From Holophagae bacterium (GTDB taxonomy: Bacteria > Acidobacteriota > Holophagae > Acanthopleuribacterales > Acanthopleuribacteraceae), in assembly GCA_029263455.1 (NCBI GenBank), contig JAJCXM010000032.1, forward strand, positions 186,001 through 250,000: a DNA stretch of 64,000 nt, in the 5' to 3' direction. The position numbers and the translations under genes are program-made. Shown here one piece after another: positions 45,738 through 54,349 of this stretch (positions are counted from its first letter, which is position 1; every line of letters begins with the position of its first letter). The notes under the pieces are model-generated. The model had not been told where the DNA came from, ran no database searches, and was given only the letters and a program-made list of their open reading frames with translations.

Positions 45738-46613
45738 ATGAGTATCTTAGTAAACAACCATACTCGCGTCGTGGTGCAAGGGATCACGGGTAGTCAAGGC
45801 TCGTTTCATGCCGAGCATTGTATTAATTACGGCACGCAAATCGTTGCTGGTGTTACGCCTGGTAAAGGTGGAACATCGGTCATCGAAGATCAAGTTCCTG
45901 TTTACAACACCGTGGCCGAAGCTGTTAAGAAGGCGGGCGCCAATGTCTCTCTTATCTTTGTACCTCCTCCTTTTGCGGCTGATGCCATCATGGAAGCGGC
46001 TGACGCCGGGGTTGCCTTAGTTGTCTGTATTACCGAAGGAATTCCGACCGTGGATATGATCCACGCCTATAACTTTGTTCAGCGCAAAGGCGTGCGGCTA
46101 GTTGGTCCCAATTGCCCAGGAGTGATTACGCCCGGCGCTTGCAAAATAGGCATCATGCCAGGTCATATCCATCGACCTGGACGTGTAGGCGTCGTTTCTC
46201 GATCAGGCACGCTAACTTATGAAGCGGTTGGTCAGTTGACCGCACTGGGCATTGGCCAGTCGACTTGTGTTGGGATTGGCGGAGACCCCGTTATTGGTTC
46301 GAACTTCACGGATATTCTGAAACTCTTTAACGATGATCCAGATACCGACGGCGTAGTCATGATTGGTGAAATTGGCGGTACCGCTGAAGATGAAGCTGCG
46401 GTTTGGGCCAAAGCCAACATGAAAAAACCGATTGTTGGTTTTATTGCAGGCCAAACAGCGCCTCCTGGTAAACGAATGGGTCATGCTGGCGCCATCATCG
46501 CCGGAGGGAAGGGTACAGCTGCAGAGAAGATGCAGATTATGTCTGAATGTGGCATTCACGTCGTCAATAGCCCTGCAGATATGGGCTCCAAGATGCGTGA
46601 AGTGCTGTCTTAA
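45738..46613 (+). CDS. sucD: Succinyl-CoA synthetase alpha subunit
   Basis: 291 residues. The CoA-binding opening [31 protein letters not shown], and [20 protein letters not shown] all match. The phospho-histidine lies in [21 protein letters not shown]. Starts directly after the sucC stop with GGGAG inside the sucC end. ndk follows 28 bases later, so the three genes likely form one transcript ending at the terminator at 47084. Confidence 0.97.
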   Translation: MSILVNNHTRVVVQGITGSQGSFHAEHCINYGTQIVAGVTPGKGGTSVIEDQVPVYNTVAEAVKKAGANVSLIFVPPPFAADAIMEAADAGVALVVCITEGIPTVDMIHAYNFVQRKGVRLVGPNCPGVITPGACKIGIMPGHIHRPGRVGVVSRSGTLTYEAVGQLTALGIGQSTCVGIGGDPVIGSNFTDILKLFNDDPDTDGVVMIGEIGGTAEDEAAVWAKANMKKPIVGFIAGQTAPPGKRMGHAGAIIAGGKGTAAEKMQIMSECGIHVVNSPADMGSKMREVLS

Positions 46614-46641
46614 ATAAAAGAAAAACGAATTAGGAGATCTT

Positions 46642-47058
46642 ATGCAAAAGACATTTGCCATCATTAAACCGGATGCGGTGGCACAAGGCCATGCTGGCGC
46701 AATCTTGGCGGAAATCGAAAAGGCTGGCTTTAAGGTCGCTGCATTGAAAATGATGCAGCTATCGAAGGATCAAGCGGAAGGCTTTTATGCCGTCCATCGC
46801 GAGCGACCGTTCTTTAACGACCTTGTGGCCTTTATGACTGAAGGTCCGGTTATTGCGATGATCCTGCAGAAGGACGGGGCTATCAAAGCATGGCGCGACC
46901 TTATGGGTGCGACAAACCCTGAACAGGCAGTAGAAGGCACCATCCGCAAACGGTTCGCGACGAATATCGAACGCAACGCTGTTCACGGTTCTGATGCCGA
47001 GGAAACGGCTGCTTTTGAAACACGTTACTTCTTCAACGCGATGGAGACGGTCGGCTAA
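46642..47058 (+). CDS. ndk: Nucleoside diphosphate kinase
   Basis: 138 residues. It equalises nucleoside triphosphates using GTP or ATP. FAIIKPDAVAQGHAG is the opening, YAVHRERPFFNDLVAFMTEGPV follows, and the catalytic histidine lies in RNAVHGSDAEETAAFE. The ribosome site is TTAGGAGA. Position after sucCD makes functional sense, since GDP/ADP-forming succinyl-CoA synthetase and Ndk cooperate. Confidence 0.97.
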   Translation: MQKTFAIIKPDAVAQGHAGAILAEIEKAGFKVAALKMMQLSKDQAEGFYAVHRERPFFNDLVAFMTEGPVIAMILQKDGAIKAWRDLMGATNPEQAVEGTIRKRFATNIERNAVHGSDAEETAAFETRYFFNAMETVG

Positions 47059-47083
47059 ATTCTTTGTCAACAATCTAGCGAAG

Positions 47084-47108
47084 AAGGGGCCTTTTGGTCC
47101 CTTTTTTT
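47084..47108 (+). terminator. Intrinsic terminator after ndk
   Basis: AAGGGGCC (47084-47091), a TTTT loop and GGTCCCTT (47096-47103) form a strong stem with one mismatch, followed by a run of T to 47108. It ends the sucC-sucD-ndk transcript. Confidence 0.9.
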
Positions 47109-47234
47109 GTGCCCAAACATGAGAGCGAATAATCGTTTTTGCGGCGAAACAAAAAAAAAGAAAAAAAGAGTTAAGGCTCCATGTAACTTGGACGATAAGA
47201 GTAGTGTAACAACAGAAGGTATCAAACTCCCCCT

Positions 47235-47259
47235 GTGTGCGGCTCCCCAAGCCGCACAC
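47235..47259. other. Perfect 10-bp hairpin with C-rich flanks
   Basis: GTGTGCGGCT (47235-47244) and AGCCGCACAC (47250-47259) are exact inverted copies around a 5-base loop, flanked by CCCCCT and CCCCCC. On the plus strand it is followed by TTTATTTG, on the minus strand by no T-run. It lies between ndk and the convergent orphan gene and may be a backup terminator or an mRNA end stabiliser. A nearby A-rich tract (about 47145-47170) is also unusual. Confidence 0.5.
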
Positions 47260-47360
47260 CCCCCTTTATTTGATGCAAAGGGAATGTTGGCGATGGTTAC
47301 CGGGGGTGATCTGATCTTCTACAACATGACGCGTTGACGACAGGAAGTTGACGATTCAGT

Positions 47361-48428
47361 TCAACGTGATTCAGACACTGAGTTACCGAATGATTGCTCG
47401 TAGTCAGCAAGACAAGAAAAAATCGGCAGTGTCCTGCGAGAGAGTTCCCCTTCAGGGTGTCGCTTTGCCTGTTCGGCATGGCGATGAACCTCGATTGCTA
47501 AATTAAAGAACGCATCAAGCGGGTTCTTGATGGTTGGGAAGAATCTACCTGGCGCAATAGACCGACTATCTATTCTCAGTAGTCGTCGTTGATCGCATGG
47601 TTTTGTGTCTGGATCGATAAATAGATCGATGAGTACATACGCTGATGCGTTGGGGCGCCTTATCCCCGCAATCACGATGGCGCTTACGTCATCATAACTC
47701 ATGAACCGACCAACGCCTTCGCTATTACTGTAATTGAGACCCCAAGCGGCGATATCTTCTAACTTGATGCGAATACAAAGAAATCGAGATGCGCAGCGTT
47801 GGCGGCGATTCATGTTGGCTAGCTTATTAACTTGTGCACTGACAGAATCTTGTTGGCTCTGGACTTGGTTGGCTAATTCGACTGCATGCAACATTCTGGG
47901 GTGATGCGTTTTATCGACAACCTTGAATAAGCGCGGCGCTTCATCAAGCAAGCTGATAGGCACATGAATCGACGCCAAATCAATGATCTCAAGTAGGGAA
48001 TCCTGGTCGTTTCTTTTGTTTGTTTGCAAGGCCAGGCGCAAGACACTTTGACACTCCAGCCTATGATCTCGAAGGGCTAACCGCTGGGCCAGTTTTAGGT
48101 GTTCTTGGATCGGGAATCCACGACCGGTAATGGTATGGCATTCTCGCCACACCCTAAAGGCCCCTTCGATATCGGCTCTTTGCAATAAACGGCCTGCAAG
48201 ATGACAGCAAGAGACACGTCCACGTTCCCAGGCACCCAGTTGTTTGGCCAACTGCCAATGTAAATAGAGAGCTTCGTCGGTTACCTGATGGAGAACTATG
48301 TCTATGGATTCAAAGGCGAGCAAAGATTGGCCTGCGTCCACCAAGTCACGAGCTTTTTGGAAAATTGCTTGGTTACCGGGTTCATGGTCAGGAAGGATCG
48401 TTCCAATATCCATAGCGGCTAAATTCAT
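47361..48428 (-). CDS. Hypothetical protein, helical N-terminus
   Basis: 355 residues. The first 200 residues are helical with a TPR-like rhythm (ARDLVDAGQSLLAFESIDIVLHQV, ALYLHWQLAKQLGAWERGRVSCCHLAGRLL, IEGAFRVWREC). The rest (SRFLCIRIKLEDIAAWGLNYSNSEGVGRFMSYDDVSAIVIAG) looks like a small strand-rich domain. No signal, membrane helix or catalytic motif seen. It stands alone between the ndk terminator and the tRNA cluster. Not recognised. Confidence 0.55.
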   Translation of the reverse strand: MNLAAMDIGTILPDHEPGNQAIFQKARDLVDAGQSLLAFESIDIVLHQVTDEALYLHWQLAKQLGAWERGRVSCCHLAGRLLQRADIEGAFRVWRECHTITGRGFPIQEHLKLAQRLALRDHRLECQSVLRLALQTNKRNDQDSLLEIIDLASIHVPISLLDEAPRLFKVVDKTHHPRMLHAVELANQVQSQQDSVSAQVNKLANMNRRQRCASRFLCIRIKLEDIAAWGLNYSNSEGVGRFMSYDDVSAIVIAGIRRPNASAYVLIDLFIDPDTKPCDQRRLLRIDSRSIAPGRFFPTIKNPLDAFFNLAIEVHRHAEQAKRHPEGELSRRTLPIFSCLADYEQSFGNSVSESR

Positions 48429-48684
48429 AGACTTTAAACTCGCTCTCTAGGATCGTGTTTAGGTTGTATCTCGTTTACCCAAATTTGTCCGTGATCTGGA
48501 TCATTAAGCGTGTATGGGTGTCTCAGTCGTGATATCCGTTGTTGGTGAGGCGTTTGGCGATGCAGGTCAGGTTTCGTTCTTGATTTGTTTTATTTTGTTC
48601 GAGCGAAATTGGTGAGTTTGCTGGCCGGGGTATGGCCATTTTTGAAACGGAATCTTCAGATAGGGATTGCAAGGCGTTTTAAGC
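48429..48684. other. Intergenic stretch before the tRNA cluster
   Basis: About 256 bases between the orphan gene start and the tRNA promoter. It must carry the orphan gene's promoter on the minus strand, but I see no clear hexamers. No ORF or structure worth naming. Confidence 0.4.
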
Positions 48685-48713
48685 TTGACACTGGGTTTAG
48701 GCCTTCTTATACT
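48685..48713 (+). promoter_or_regulatory. Sigma-70-type promoter of the tRNA cluster
   Basis: TTGACA at 48685-48690 and TATACT at 48708-48713 with an exact 17-base spacer, 24 bases before tRNA-Gly. This is the strongest consensus promoter in the window. Confidence 0.85.
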
Positions 48714-48737
48714 CTAGGGCTTGTGACGCATGGCTGA

Positions 48738-48813
48738 GCGGGTGTAACTCAGTGGCTAGAGTGCAACCTTGCCAAGGTTGAAGTCGTGGGTTCGAATCCC
48801 ATCACCCGCTCCA
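48738..48813 (+). tRNA. tRNA-Gly (GCC)
   Basis: 76 bases with encoded CCA. Acceptor GCGGGTG/CACCCGC; anticodon stem CAACC/GGTTG with loop TTGCCAA, anticodon GCC. T-loop GTGGGTTCGAATCCCAT. Confidence 0.96.
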
Positions 48814-48870
48814 TATCATTCTGTCGTTTGGCTTGCGTTGATGATGAATTTGCGATAGAACGTGCAAATC

Positions 48871-48946
48871 GGCGGCGTCGCCAAGTGGCTAAGGCAGAAG
48901 TCTGCAAAACTTCCATTCACCGGTTCGACTCCGGTCGCCGCCTCCA
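48871..48946 (+). tRNA. tRNA-Cys (GCA)
   Basis: 76 bases with encoded CCA. Acceptor GGCGGCG/CGCCGCC; anticodon stem GAAGT/ACTTC with loop CTGCAAA, anticodon GCA. T-arm CCGGTTCGACTCCGG. Confidence 0.95.
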
Positions 48947-48956
48947 AACGTTTCTT

Positions 48957-49046
48957 GCCCGAGTGGTGAAATTGGTAGACACACGGGACTTAAAATCCCG
49001 CGGAGGTAACCCCTCTGTGCCGGTTCGAGTCCGGCCTCGGGCACCA
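48957..49046 (+). tRNA. tRNA-Leu (TAA)
   Basis: 90 bases with a long variable arm (type II) and encoded CCA. Acceptor GCCCGAG/CTCGGGC; anticodon stem CGGGA/TCCCG with loop CTTAAAA, anticodon TAA. Only 10 bases separate it from tRNA-Cys, so Gly-Cys-Leu form one transcript. Confidence 0.95.
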
Positions 49047-49542
49047 AGAACGTTTTTTGGTTTCGCAATTGTATAGCCGTGACCTGTGGGTCATTGCACC
49101 CAAAATGGCGCAAGCAGTTCGATCGCCGATCTAACTGCATCGCTTGCGATTTACGTGAGTGAGGCCTGGTTGGTATTGAAAGCATGGGCAGCGTCATTCG
49201 AAAATTAAGTAGGCGAGTCTTCGGGTAGTTAAGCGGATACACTCGCTGAGAATGTCGAAAACTCAAGCTTACTCGACTCTGAGTCACGTGCTACAGGGCA
49301 TGGCTAGACCCGGTCTTCCAAAAAGAAATGCGAATGATTGACCACCGATCGCTCGGCGTCCTTCAAATCAAGATTTTGGTGTCTTAGCTGAGAGTCACTT
49401 AGAAATAAGTTGTCTGCAACTCCCGATTCTGCTTTTACGTCTCATGCTTTTGTGGTTTTAATGTGCACTCGATGACACGCAACGAAGCGTGTCGTTTGAA
49501 GATGACGTTATAGCGTTTATCAGGTTGCCCGTTTGGAATTGA
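49047..49542. other. Intergenic region between tRNA-Leu and the diguanylate cyclase
   Basis: About 500 bases with no credible gene; the minus-strand frame across it is a shadow of the tRNAs. It holds the inverted repeat GACACGC/GCGTGTC (49474-49480 with 49487-49493) 50 bases before the diguanylate cyclase start, which could be a leader hairpin or a repressor site. No recognisable riboswitch was seen. Confidence 0.45.
49474..49493. promoter_or_regulatory. Inverted repeat upstream of the diguanylate cyclase
   Basis: A perfect 7-base inverted repeat with a 6-base centre (AACGAA). It could be an operator for a dimeric regulator or a leader hairpin. No direct evidence of function. Confidence 0.3.
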
Positions 49543-50376
49543 ATGCTCACTAAATTGACACGAGTCATGACTGGGAAATCGGCGACCTTTGTTACCTTGG
49601 TCGGGACAATGCTCCTCGCACTTATAGGTTTGTTAGATATTCAAACCGGCTATGAGCTATCGTTCTCAATATTTTATCTATTGCCGATCATGTTCGTAAC
49701 TTGGTTTTCACGAACACGATTGGGATTCGTATTTTGTTTCCTTTCGGCCGTCGTTTGGATGCTCGCAGACCAGAGCTACAGCAACCGATTTATTCCTGTT
49801 TGGAATACGGGCGTGCGTTTTGGGTTCTTTCTGCTTATTGCGTATCTCATGCGTGAATTGAAGATACATCTTGTTGTGGAGCGGAACCGGGCTCGAATCG
49901 ATGGATTGACGAGTCTATTGAATGCGGAGACGTTCCGTCACTTGGTGCAAAACCGTATTGAGTTATCAGCGCGCCAGGAACGGTCGTTGGCTTTGGGTTT
50001 TGTAGATGTTGACAATTTTAAGGCTGTCAATGATCAGCTAGGACATGCTGAAGGCGATCGCGTGTTGAAGATGGTCGGGCAGACACTGAGCGAATGTGTG
50101 CGAACGTCTGATTTGGTGGGACGCATGGGTGGCGATGAGTTTGCCGTCTTACTGTCGGAAACCGAGTTAGGTGCAAGGATTGTATTTGACCGTATCCACG
50201 AACAACTGCAGCTGGTTGCGGGGGCAGAGAACTGGCCAATCGGATTTAGCATGGGTGTCGCCCTGTTTGAGAATGCCCCTGAAAGTGCAGATAATGCCAT
50301 CAAGGTAGCCGATAAACTTATGTACCGTGTTAAGCATCAGGGAAAAAACGGACTGCTGTATGAAATCTGTAGCTAG
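49543..50376 (+). CDS. Membrane-bound diguanylate cyclase (GGDEF)
   Basis: 277 residues. The first 110 residues hold about four membrane helices (ATFVTLVGTMLLALIGLL; LSFSIFYLLPIMFVTWF; LGFVFCFLSAVVWMLA; VRFGFFLLIAYLM). The GGDEF domain begins at ARIDGLTSLLNAETF; the active site is RMGGDEFAVLL, intact. RTSD precedes GGDEF by exactly five residues, the RxxD inhibitory site, so the enzyme should be feedback-inhibited by its product. It makes cyclic di-GMP from GTP; PilZ receptors at 22.6 and 55.9 kb are possible readers. No EAL domain. Confidence 0.92.
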   Translation: MLTKLTRVMTGKSATFVTLVGTMLLALIGLLDIQTGYELSFSIFYLLPIMFVTWFSRTRLGFVFCFLSAVVWMLADQSYSNRFIPVWNTGVRFGFFLLIAYLMRELKIHLVVERNRARIDGLTSLLNAETFRHLVQNRIELSARQERSLALGFVDVDNFKAVNDQLGHAEGDRVLKMVGQTLSECVRTSDLVGRMGGDEFAVLLSETELGARIVFDRIHEQLQLVAGAENWPIGFSMGVALFENAPESADNAIKVADKLMYRVKHQGKNGLLYEICS

Positions 50377-50631
50377 CAAGGGGCAGGTGAATAATTGAAT
50401 ATTATCTGAGCTATCGCATGGGCGGATCTTGCTAACTGAGAGACACTAGCGTGAACCTGATTCAGCGGCCACTTGGCAAGAGATAGAGGGATAGCGAAAA
50501 ATCACGGCCACAAGTCATCTATTGCCTTTGCCATTCTCGCCGCAAATGGTTATGATGGATGCGGTTACCTACTAATTTTCGTACGAATAATCTAAAACGT
50601 TTACGCTGTCTGGAGGCGATTAGGACTCAGT

Positions 50632-52854
50632 ATGGTCCAGATTAATTTCACTGGAAAAGAGATCCTCACCAAGATCGTCTATTATGGGCCGGCGCTTTGT
50701 GGCAAAACCACCAATTTACAGGTGCTCCACAAAATGACCGATCCAGATCGAAAGACTAAGCTCTTTTCGATCAACACAGATCAAGACCGCACGCTATTTT
50801 TTGACCTCTTGCCATTGAGTCTGGGTCGAATTTTTGGCTACCGCATAAAACTGCAAATCTATACGGTGCCAGGTCAAGTTCACTACGCGAGCACGAGACG
50901 AGCTGTGCTGGCTGGGGCCGATGGTGTTGTCTTTATCGCCGACTCGGAGCGTGGAAAAATGGACGATAACCTACAATCGTTCCAGGATCTAAGCGCAAAT
51001 CTTCCGTACAACGGTCTTGATATTGAGTCGATACCCCTGGTTATCCAGTACAACAAGCGCGACCTACAAGACGTGTATTCCTACGTGGAATTGGAACGCA
51101 CGCTTAACTCCTTGAAGGCGCATAGCTATGAGTCGGTAGCGATCAATGGGCAAGGCGTACTCGATACCTTTATTTCCATTTCTAAACGCATGATCAACAA
51201 TGTCGTTGCCCGTTACCGTTTGAACCGAGGCGCAAAAGGAAAAGTAGATTTCGGCGAGCGTTTGGCGCGAGCCATGGAAGAGTTTAGACAACGTGACAGT
51301 GAAGACACAAACCCGGTTGATCTTAGTCGCCTTCAGTTGAAGTTTGGGCACCCAACCGGGTCAAAAATCCCTGATTTGGGTCACAGTCAAGACGGTTCAG
51401 GTACGCAACACGCCGCCATGACTAATGCTGACCTTATTGAACGTGCCGTGGCAGCCAACATGGAGTTGGCCAACCTCTATGTAAAGTTGGATGAGACCAA
51501 ACGCGAACGGGACGAACGAATCAAGCAACTAGAAGCCGTCAACCGCATCGGCGAAACGGTGACGTCGGTGCTGGACATCGATCGATTGTTGAATATCTTG
51601 TGCAAGATTTTAGGCGACCACGCCGGTGATTGTATCTGCATTGCCTTGGTTGAAGGTCGACCCCCAGAGCTCAAGCCACGAGCCGCTTATCGCTTAAAGA
51701 CTGATCCCATCTTTTTGGTTCGATCCGATAAAGGTAAGAGCCTAGCCCATTTACTTGCGCATCAACGGAAAGCGTCTATTGTCAGTGCAGAGAGCAATCC
51801 GGAATGGTTCGATTTCATTCGGCAAAAGTTTTCCACCATTGAAGGTGTCATTTCCATTCCGCTGATGAGTCACCGGCGGTTGTTGGGTCTCATTAACGTC
51901 ATAACGACGGAATCGAAGAGATGTTATGAAGAACATGATTTGGCCTTCTTTTCGGCCACGGCCAAATTCATGGCCTCAGCCATCGAGAACGCGCGTCTTT
52001 ATGGCATGGTTTCGGGACTTAACCGTAACCTTGAGCGCAAAGTTACTGAAATCAATGATCTGAACGTGAAACTTGAAGACAAAATCAAAGATCGTACCCA
52101 AGAACTCCAGTTCGCCAATCGGGCTCTGCAACGTGCCAATGAGGAATTGAAGTTATTAGACAAAACCAAAGATCAATTCATGTCTTTAATTACGCAAGAA
52201 CTGCGTAATCCAATGGGCAGTATCAGTAACAATTTGAAGGGCCTGGCCAAAGGCGATCTCCCGGCTGAACAAAAGGGGAAGTTGGTCGATATTTACCGAA
52301 CAGCAGAGTCGGTCAACCTAACCATTTCTAAGGTCATCCGTCTCTTTAATTTGGAACAAGGCAAGACGCAACTTGCGAACCGATCTATTAAGCTCAATGA
52401 AATCATTCGTGCGGCCTTGCGCGAAGATCGTTATGCCATTAAAGAACGTAAGATACGTATTCTTACCAGAGTCAATGAGGATGTGGTTGTCTCGGCCGAT
52501 CCCGTCTTACTAATTGAAGCGATTCGCCATTTGACTCAGAATGCAATTCGTTATTCGCCAGATGGAGGATCGGTAAAACTTTGGACCGACATCCGGGCCG
52601 GTAAAGTATTGTTCTACATTCGTGACCAAGGGCCAGGAATCCCGGAAGATAGGCGAAATCAGGTCTTTAACAAATATCAAATTGTGCAAGGCGAAGCCTA
52701 TCTTGAGGAAGGGCTTGGTTTAGGGTTACCGATTTCGAGAGCCATTATTGAACGTCACGGTGGAGAAGTTGAATTGCTCGACCCGCCCGGTGCTAAAACG
52801 GATCCTGCCGGTCTGCTGGTTAGGGTTTGGTTACCAATGCCTGATCAAGGCTAA
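50632..52854 (+). CDS. MglA-like GTPase fused to GAF and a histidine kinase-like module lacking the phospho-histidine
   Basis: 740 residues. Residues 1-195 are a small Ras-like GTPase of the MglA type: YYGPALCGKTTNLQVLH (P-loop, 18-34), TVPGQVHYASTRR (78-90) and QYNKRDL (139-145). A linker of about 70 residues follows, then a GAF domain (about 310-455, SVLDIDRLLNILCKI to ASAIENARLY), a coiled coil, and a kinase module. Its dimerisation helix reads KDQFMSLITQELRNPMGS: the histidine of HELR is Gln522. The ATPase half is intact: N-box HLTQNAIRYSP, DQGPGIPEDRR and EEGLGLGLPISRAII. It may thus act by ATP binding or with a partner kinase rather than by autophosphorylation. Confidence 0.9.
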   Translation: MVQINFTGKEILTKIVYYGPALCGKTTNLQVLHKMTDPDRKTKLFSINTDQDRTLFFDLLPLSLGRIFGYRIKLQIYTVPGQVHYASTRRAVLAGADGVVFIADSERGKMDDNLQSFQDLSANLPYNGLDIESIPLVIQYNKRDLQDVYSYVELERTLNSLKAHSYESVAINGQGVLDTFISISKRMINNVVARYRLNRGAKGKVDFGERLARAMEEFRQRDSEDTNPVDLSRLQLKFGHPTGSKIPDLGHSQDGSGTQHAAMTNADLIERAVAANMELANLYVKLDETKRERDERIKQLEAVNRIGETVTSVLDIDRLLNILCKILGDHAGDCICIALVEGRPPELKPRAAYRLKTDPIFLVRSDKGKSLAHLLAHQRKASIVSAESNPEWFDFIRQKFSTIEGVISIPLMSHRRLLGLINVITTESKRCYEEHDLAFFSATAKFMASAIENARLYGMVSGLNRNLERKVTEINDLNVKLEDKIKDRTQELQFANRALQRANEELKLLDKTKDQFMSLITQELRNPMGSISNNLKGLAKGDLPAEQKGKLVDIYRTAESVNLTISKVIRLFNLEQGKTQLANRSIKLNEIIRAALREDRYAIKERKIRILTRVNEDVVVSADPVLLIEAIRHLTQNAIRYSPDGGSVKLWTDIRAGKVLFYIRDQGPGIPEDRRNQVFNKYQIVQGEAYLEEGLGLGLPISRAIIERHGGEVELLDPPGAKTDPAGLLVRVWLPMPDQG

Positions 52855-52912
52855 AAAGTATATGGAACGTCTATAATAATTGAATTATTTGTGATGGATA
52901 TGAGGAGGAATT

Positions 52913-54346
52913 GTGGCGCAACCTAGAGATCAATGGGGCAGTCGTCTTGGTTTTGTGCTAGCTGCGTCGGGATCGGCAGTTGGACTGGGTAACCTTTGGA
53001 AATTCCCATATATCGCGTGGAATAATCATGGTGGCGCATTTGTGCTTATCTATTTGGCTTGTATCCTGGCTGTTGGCATGCCCGTCATGATGTCCGAAAT
53101 TATCATTGGCCGCAGGGCGCAAACCAGTCCCGTACCAGCCTTTGGCGTTTTGGGCCATCCACGCTGGGCGTTTGTCGGTTGGTTAGGTGTGGCGTCTGGT
53201 ATTGTCATTCTCGCCTTTTATGCGGTGATTGCTGGTTGGTCGATTTCGTCGTTTCTGCAATGTATGAAATGGTCTTTTACTGGCTATGAAACACCGGATC
53301 CGAACGCGTTTGGTGATTTTTTGGGCCAGGGCACGCTGCAAGTCTTTTTGACAGGCATATTCTTGACGGTCACCTCGTTCATTGTCTCTCGTGGTATTTC
53401 CAGAGGTATTGAAAAAGCCACAAAAATCCTCATGCCCGTGTTGCTGAGCATCATGGTGTTACTCGTTTTGAATTCGTTCTCCTTGGCTGGCTTTGGCCAA
53501 GCGCTAGGTTTTCTCTTTAAACCTGACTTCAGCGAAGTGACCGGCCATTCGGTCTTAGAGGCTTTAGGCCATGCCTTCTTTACTTTGTCGCTTGGTATGG
53601 GCGCCATGATTACCTACGGCTCGTATATGAAGAAATCGGAGTCCATTACTAAGGCGTCCGCTGCCATCGTTGTCCTTGACACGGTGATCGCGTTGGCTGC
53701 CTGTATCATTATGTATTCCATTATTTTCACCGTGCCAGAACTTCAAAATAATGTAGGCAAGTCGACGGTAGGCATGCTCTTCGTCACTTTGCCGGAGATG
53801 TTCTATACCAAAATGAGTTTGGGTGTCGTTTTGGGGCCTGTTTTTTATGTTCTCGTCGCATTCGCCGCTTTATCATCAACCATCTCGTTGTTGGAAGTTG
53901 TGGTCTCGTTGTTGGTCGATAAGATTAAGTGGTCCCGTAACAAGTCAACCGCGGTATCGGCCCTCGGTATCATGTCCTTAAGCGTCTTTTGCGCATTATC
54001 TAATGGTGCTTGGTCATGGGCTTCAACATTCGAGTTTTTTGGGCACGGCGAAAAGGGGATCGGCCGTCTATTCAACAACAGGCTGTTTGCTGATAAACAA
54101 GGGTTTCTAAATCTATTTGATCACTTCTCAGCCAACTGGATGTTGCCGGTTGGCGGACTGTTTATCACGTTGTACGCCGGTTGGATCCTGAAGCGTCCTG
54201 AGAGCCTTGAGGAACTTGCACTTACCCGTGAGGATGGGACCGTTCATTGGTTCTACTCGACCTGGTTATTTTTTGTTCGATTTGTCGCGCCACTTGGTAT
54301 TGGGTGGATTATTCTTAAGGTTATTATGGGGGCGGACTTCTCTTAA
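52913..54346 (+). CDS. Sodium:neurotransmitter symporter family (SNF) transporter
   Basis: 477 residues with about eleven to twelve membrane helices. The sodium and substrate site appears in the opening GFVLAASGSAVGLGNLWKFPYIAWNNHGGAFVLIYL, the family signature. The GTG at 52913 is preceded by GAGGAGG. Substrates in this family are amino acids or amines; the exact one cannot be told, but a sodium-driven uptake system fits a marine or saline habitat. mqnA follows after 3 bases. Confidence 0.93.
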   Translation: MAQPRDQWGSRLGFVLAASGSAVGLGNLWKFPYIAWNNHGGAFVLIYLACILAVGMPVMMSEIIIGRRAQTSPVPAFGVLGHPRWAFVGWLGVASGIVILAFYAVIAGWSISSFLQCMKWSFTGYETPDPNAFGDFLGQGTLQVFLTGIFLTVTSFIVSRGISRGIEKATKILMPVLLSIMVLLVLNSFSLAGFGQALGFLFKPDFSEVTGHSVLEALGHAFFTLSLGMGAMITYGSYMKKSESITKASAAIVVLDTVIALAACIIMYSIIFTVPELQNNVGKSTVGMLFVTLPEMFYTKMSLGVVLGPVFYVLVAFAALSSTISLLEVVVSLLVDKIKWSRNKSTAVSALGIMSLSVFCALSNGAWSWASTFEFFGHGEKGIGRLFNNRLFADKQGFLNLFDHFSANWMLPVGGLFITLYAGWILKRPESLEELALTREDGTVHWFYSTWLFFVRFVAPLGIGWIILKVIMGADFS

Positions 54347-54349
54347 ACC

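Noticed and set aside
48889-49287. Minus-strand frame across tRNA-Cys and tRNA-Leu
   Set aside because: The encoded GLEPAQRGYLRGILSP pattern is the usual false translation of tRNA genes on the opposite strand.
49047-49542. Cyclic di-GMP riboswitch before the diguanylate cyclase
   Set aside because: I looked for the GEMM core (for example GACGCAAAGCC and the receptor stem) and did not see it.
50632-52854. Ordinary sensor histidine kinase
   Set aside because: The phospho-accepting histidine is replaced by Gln522, so normal autophosphorylation cannot be assumed.
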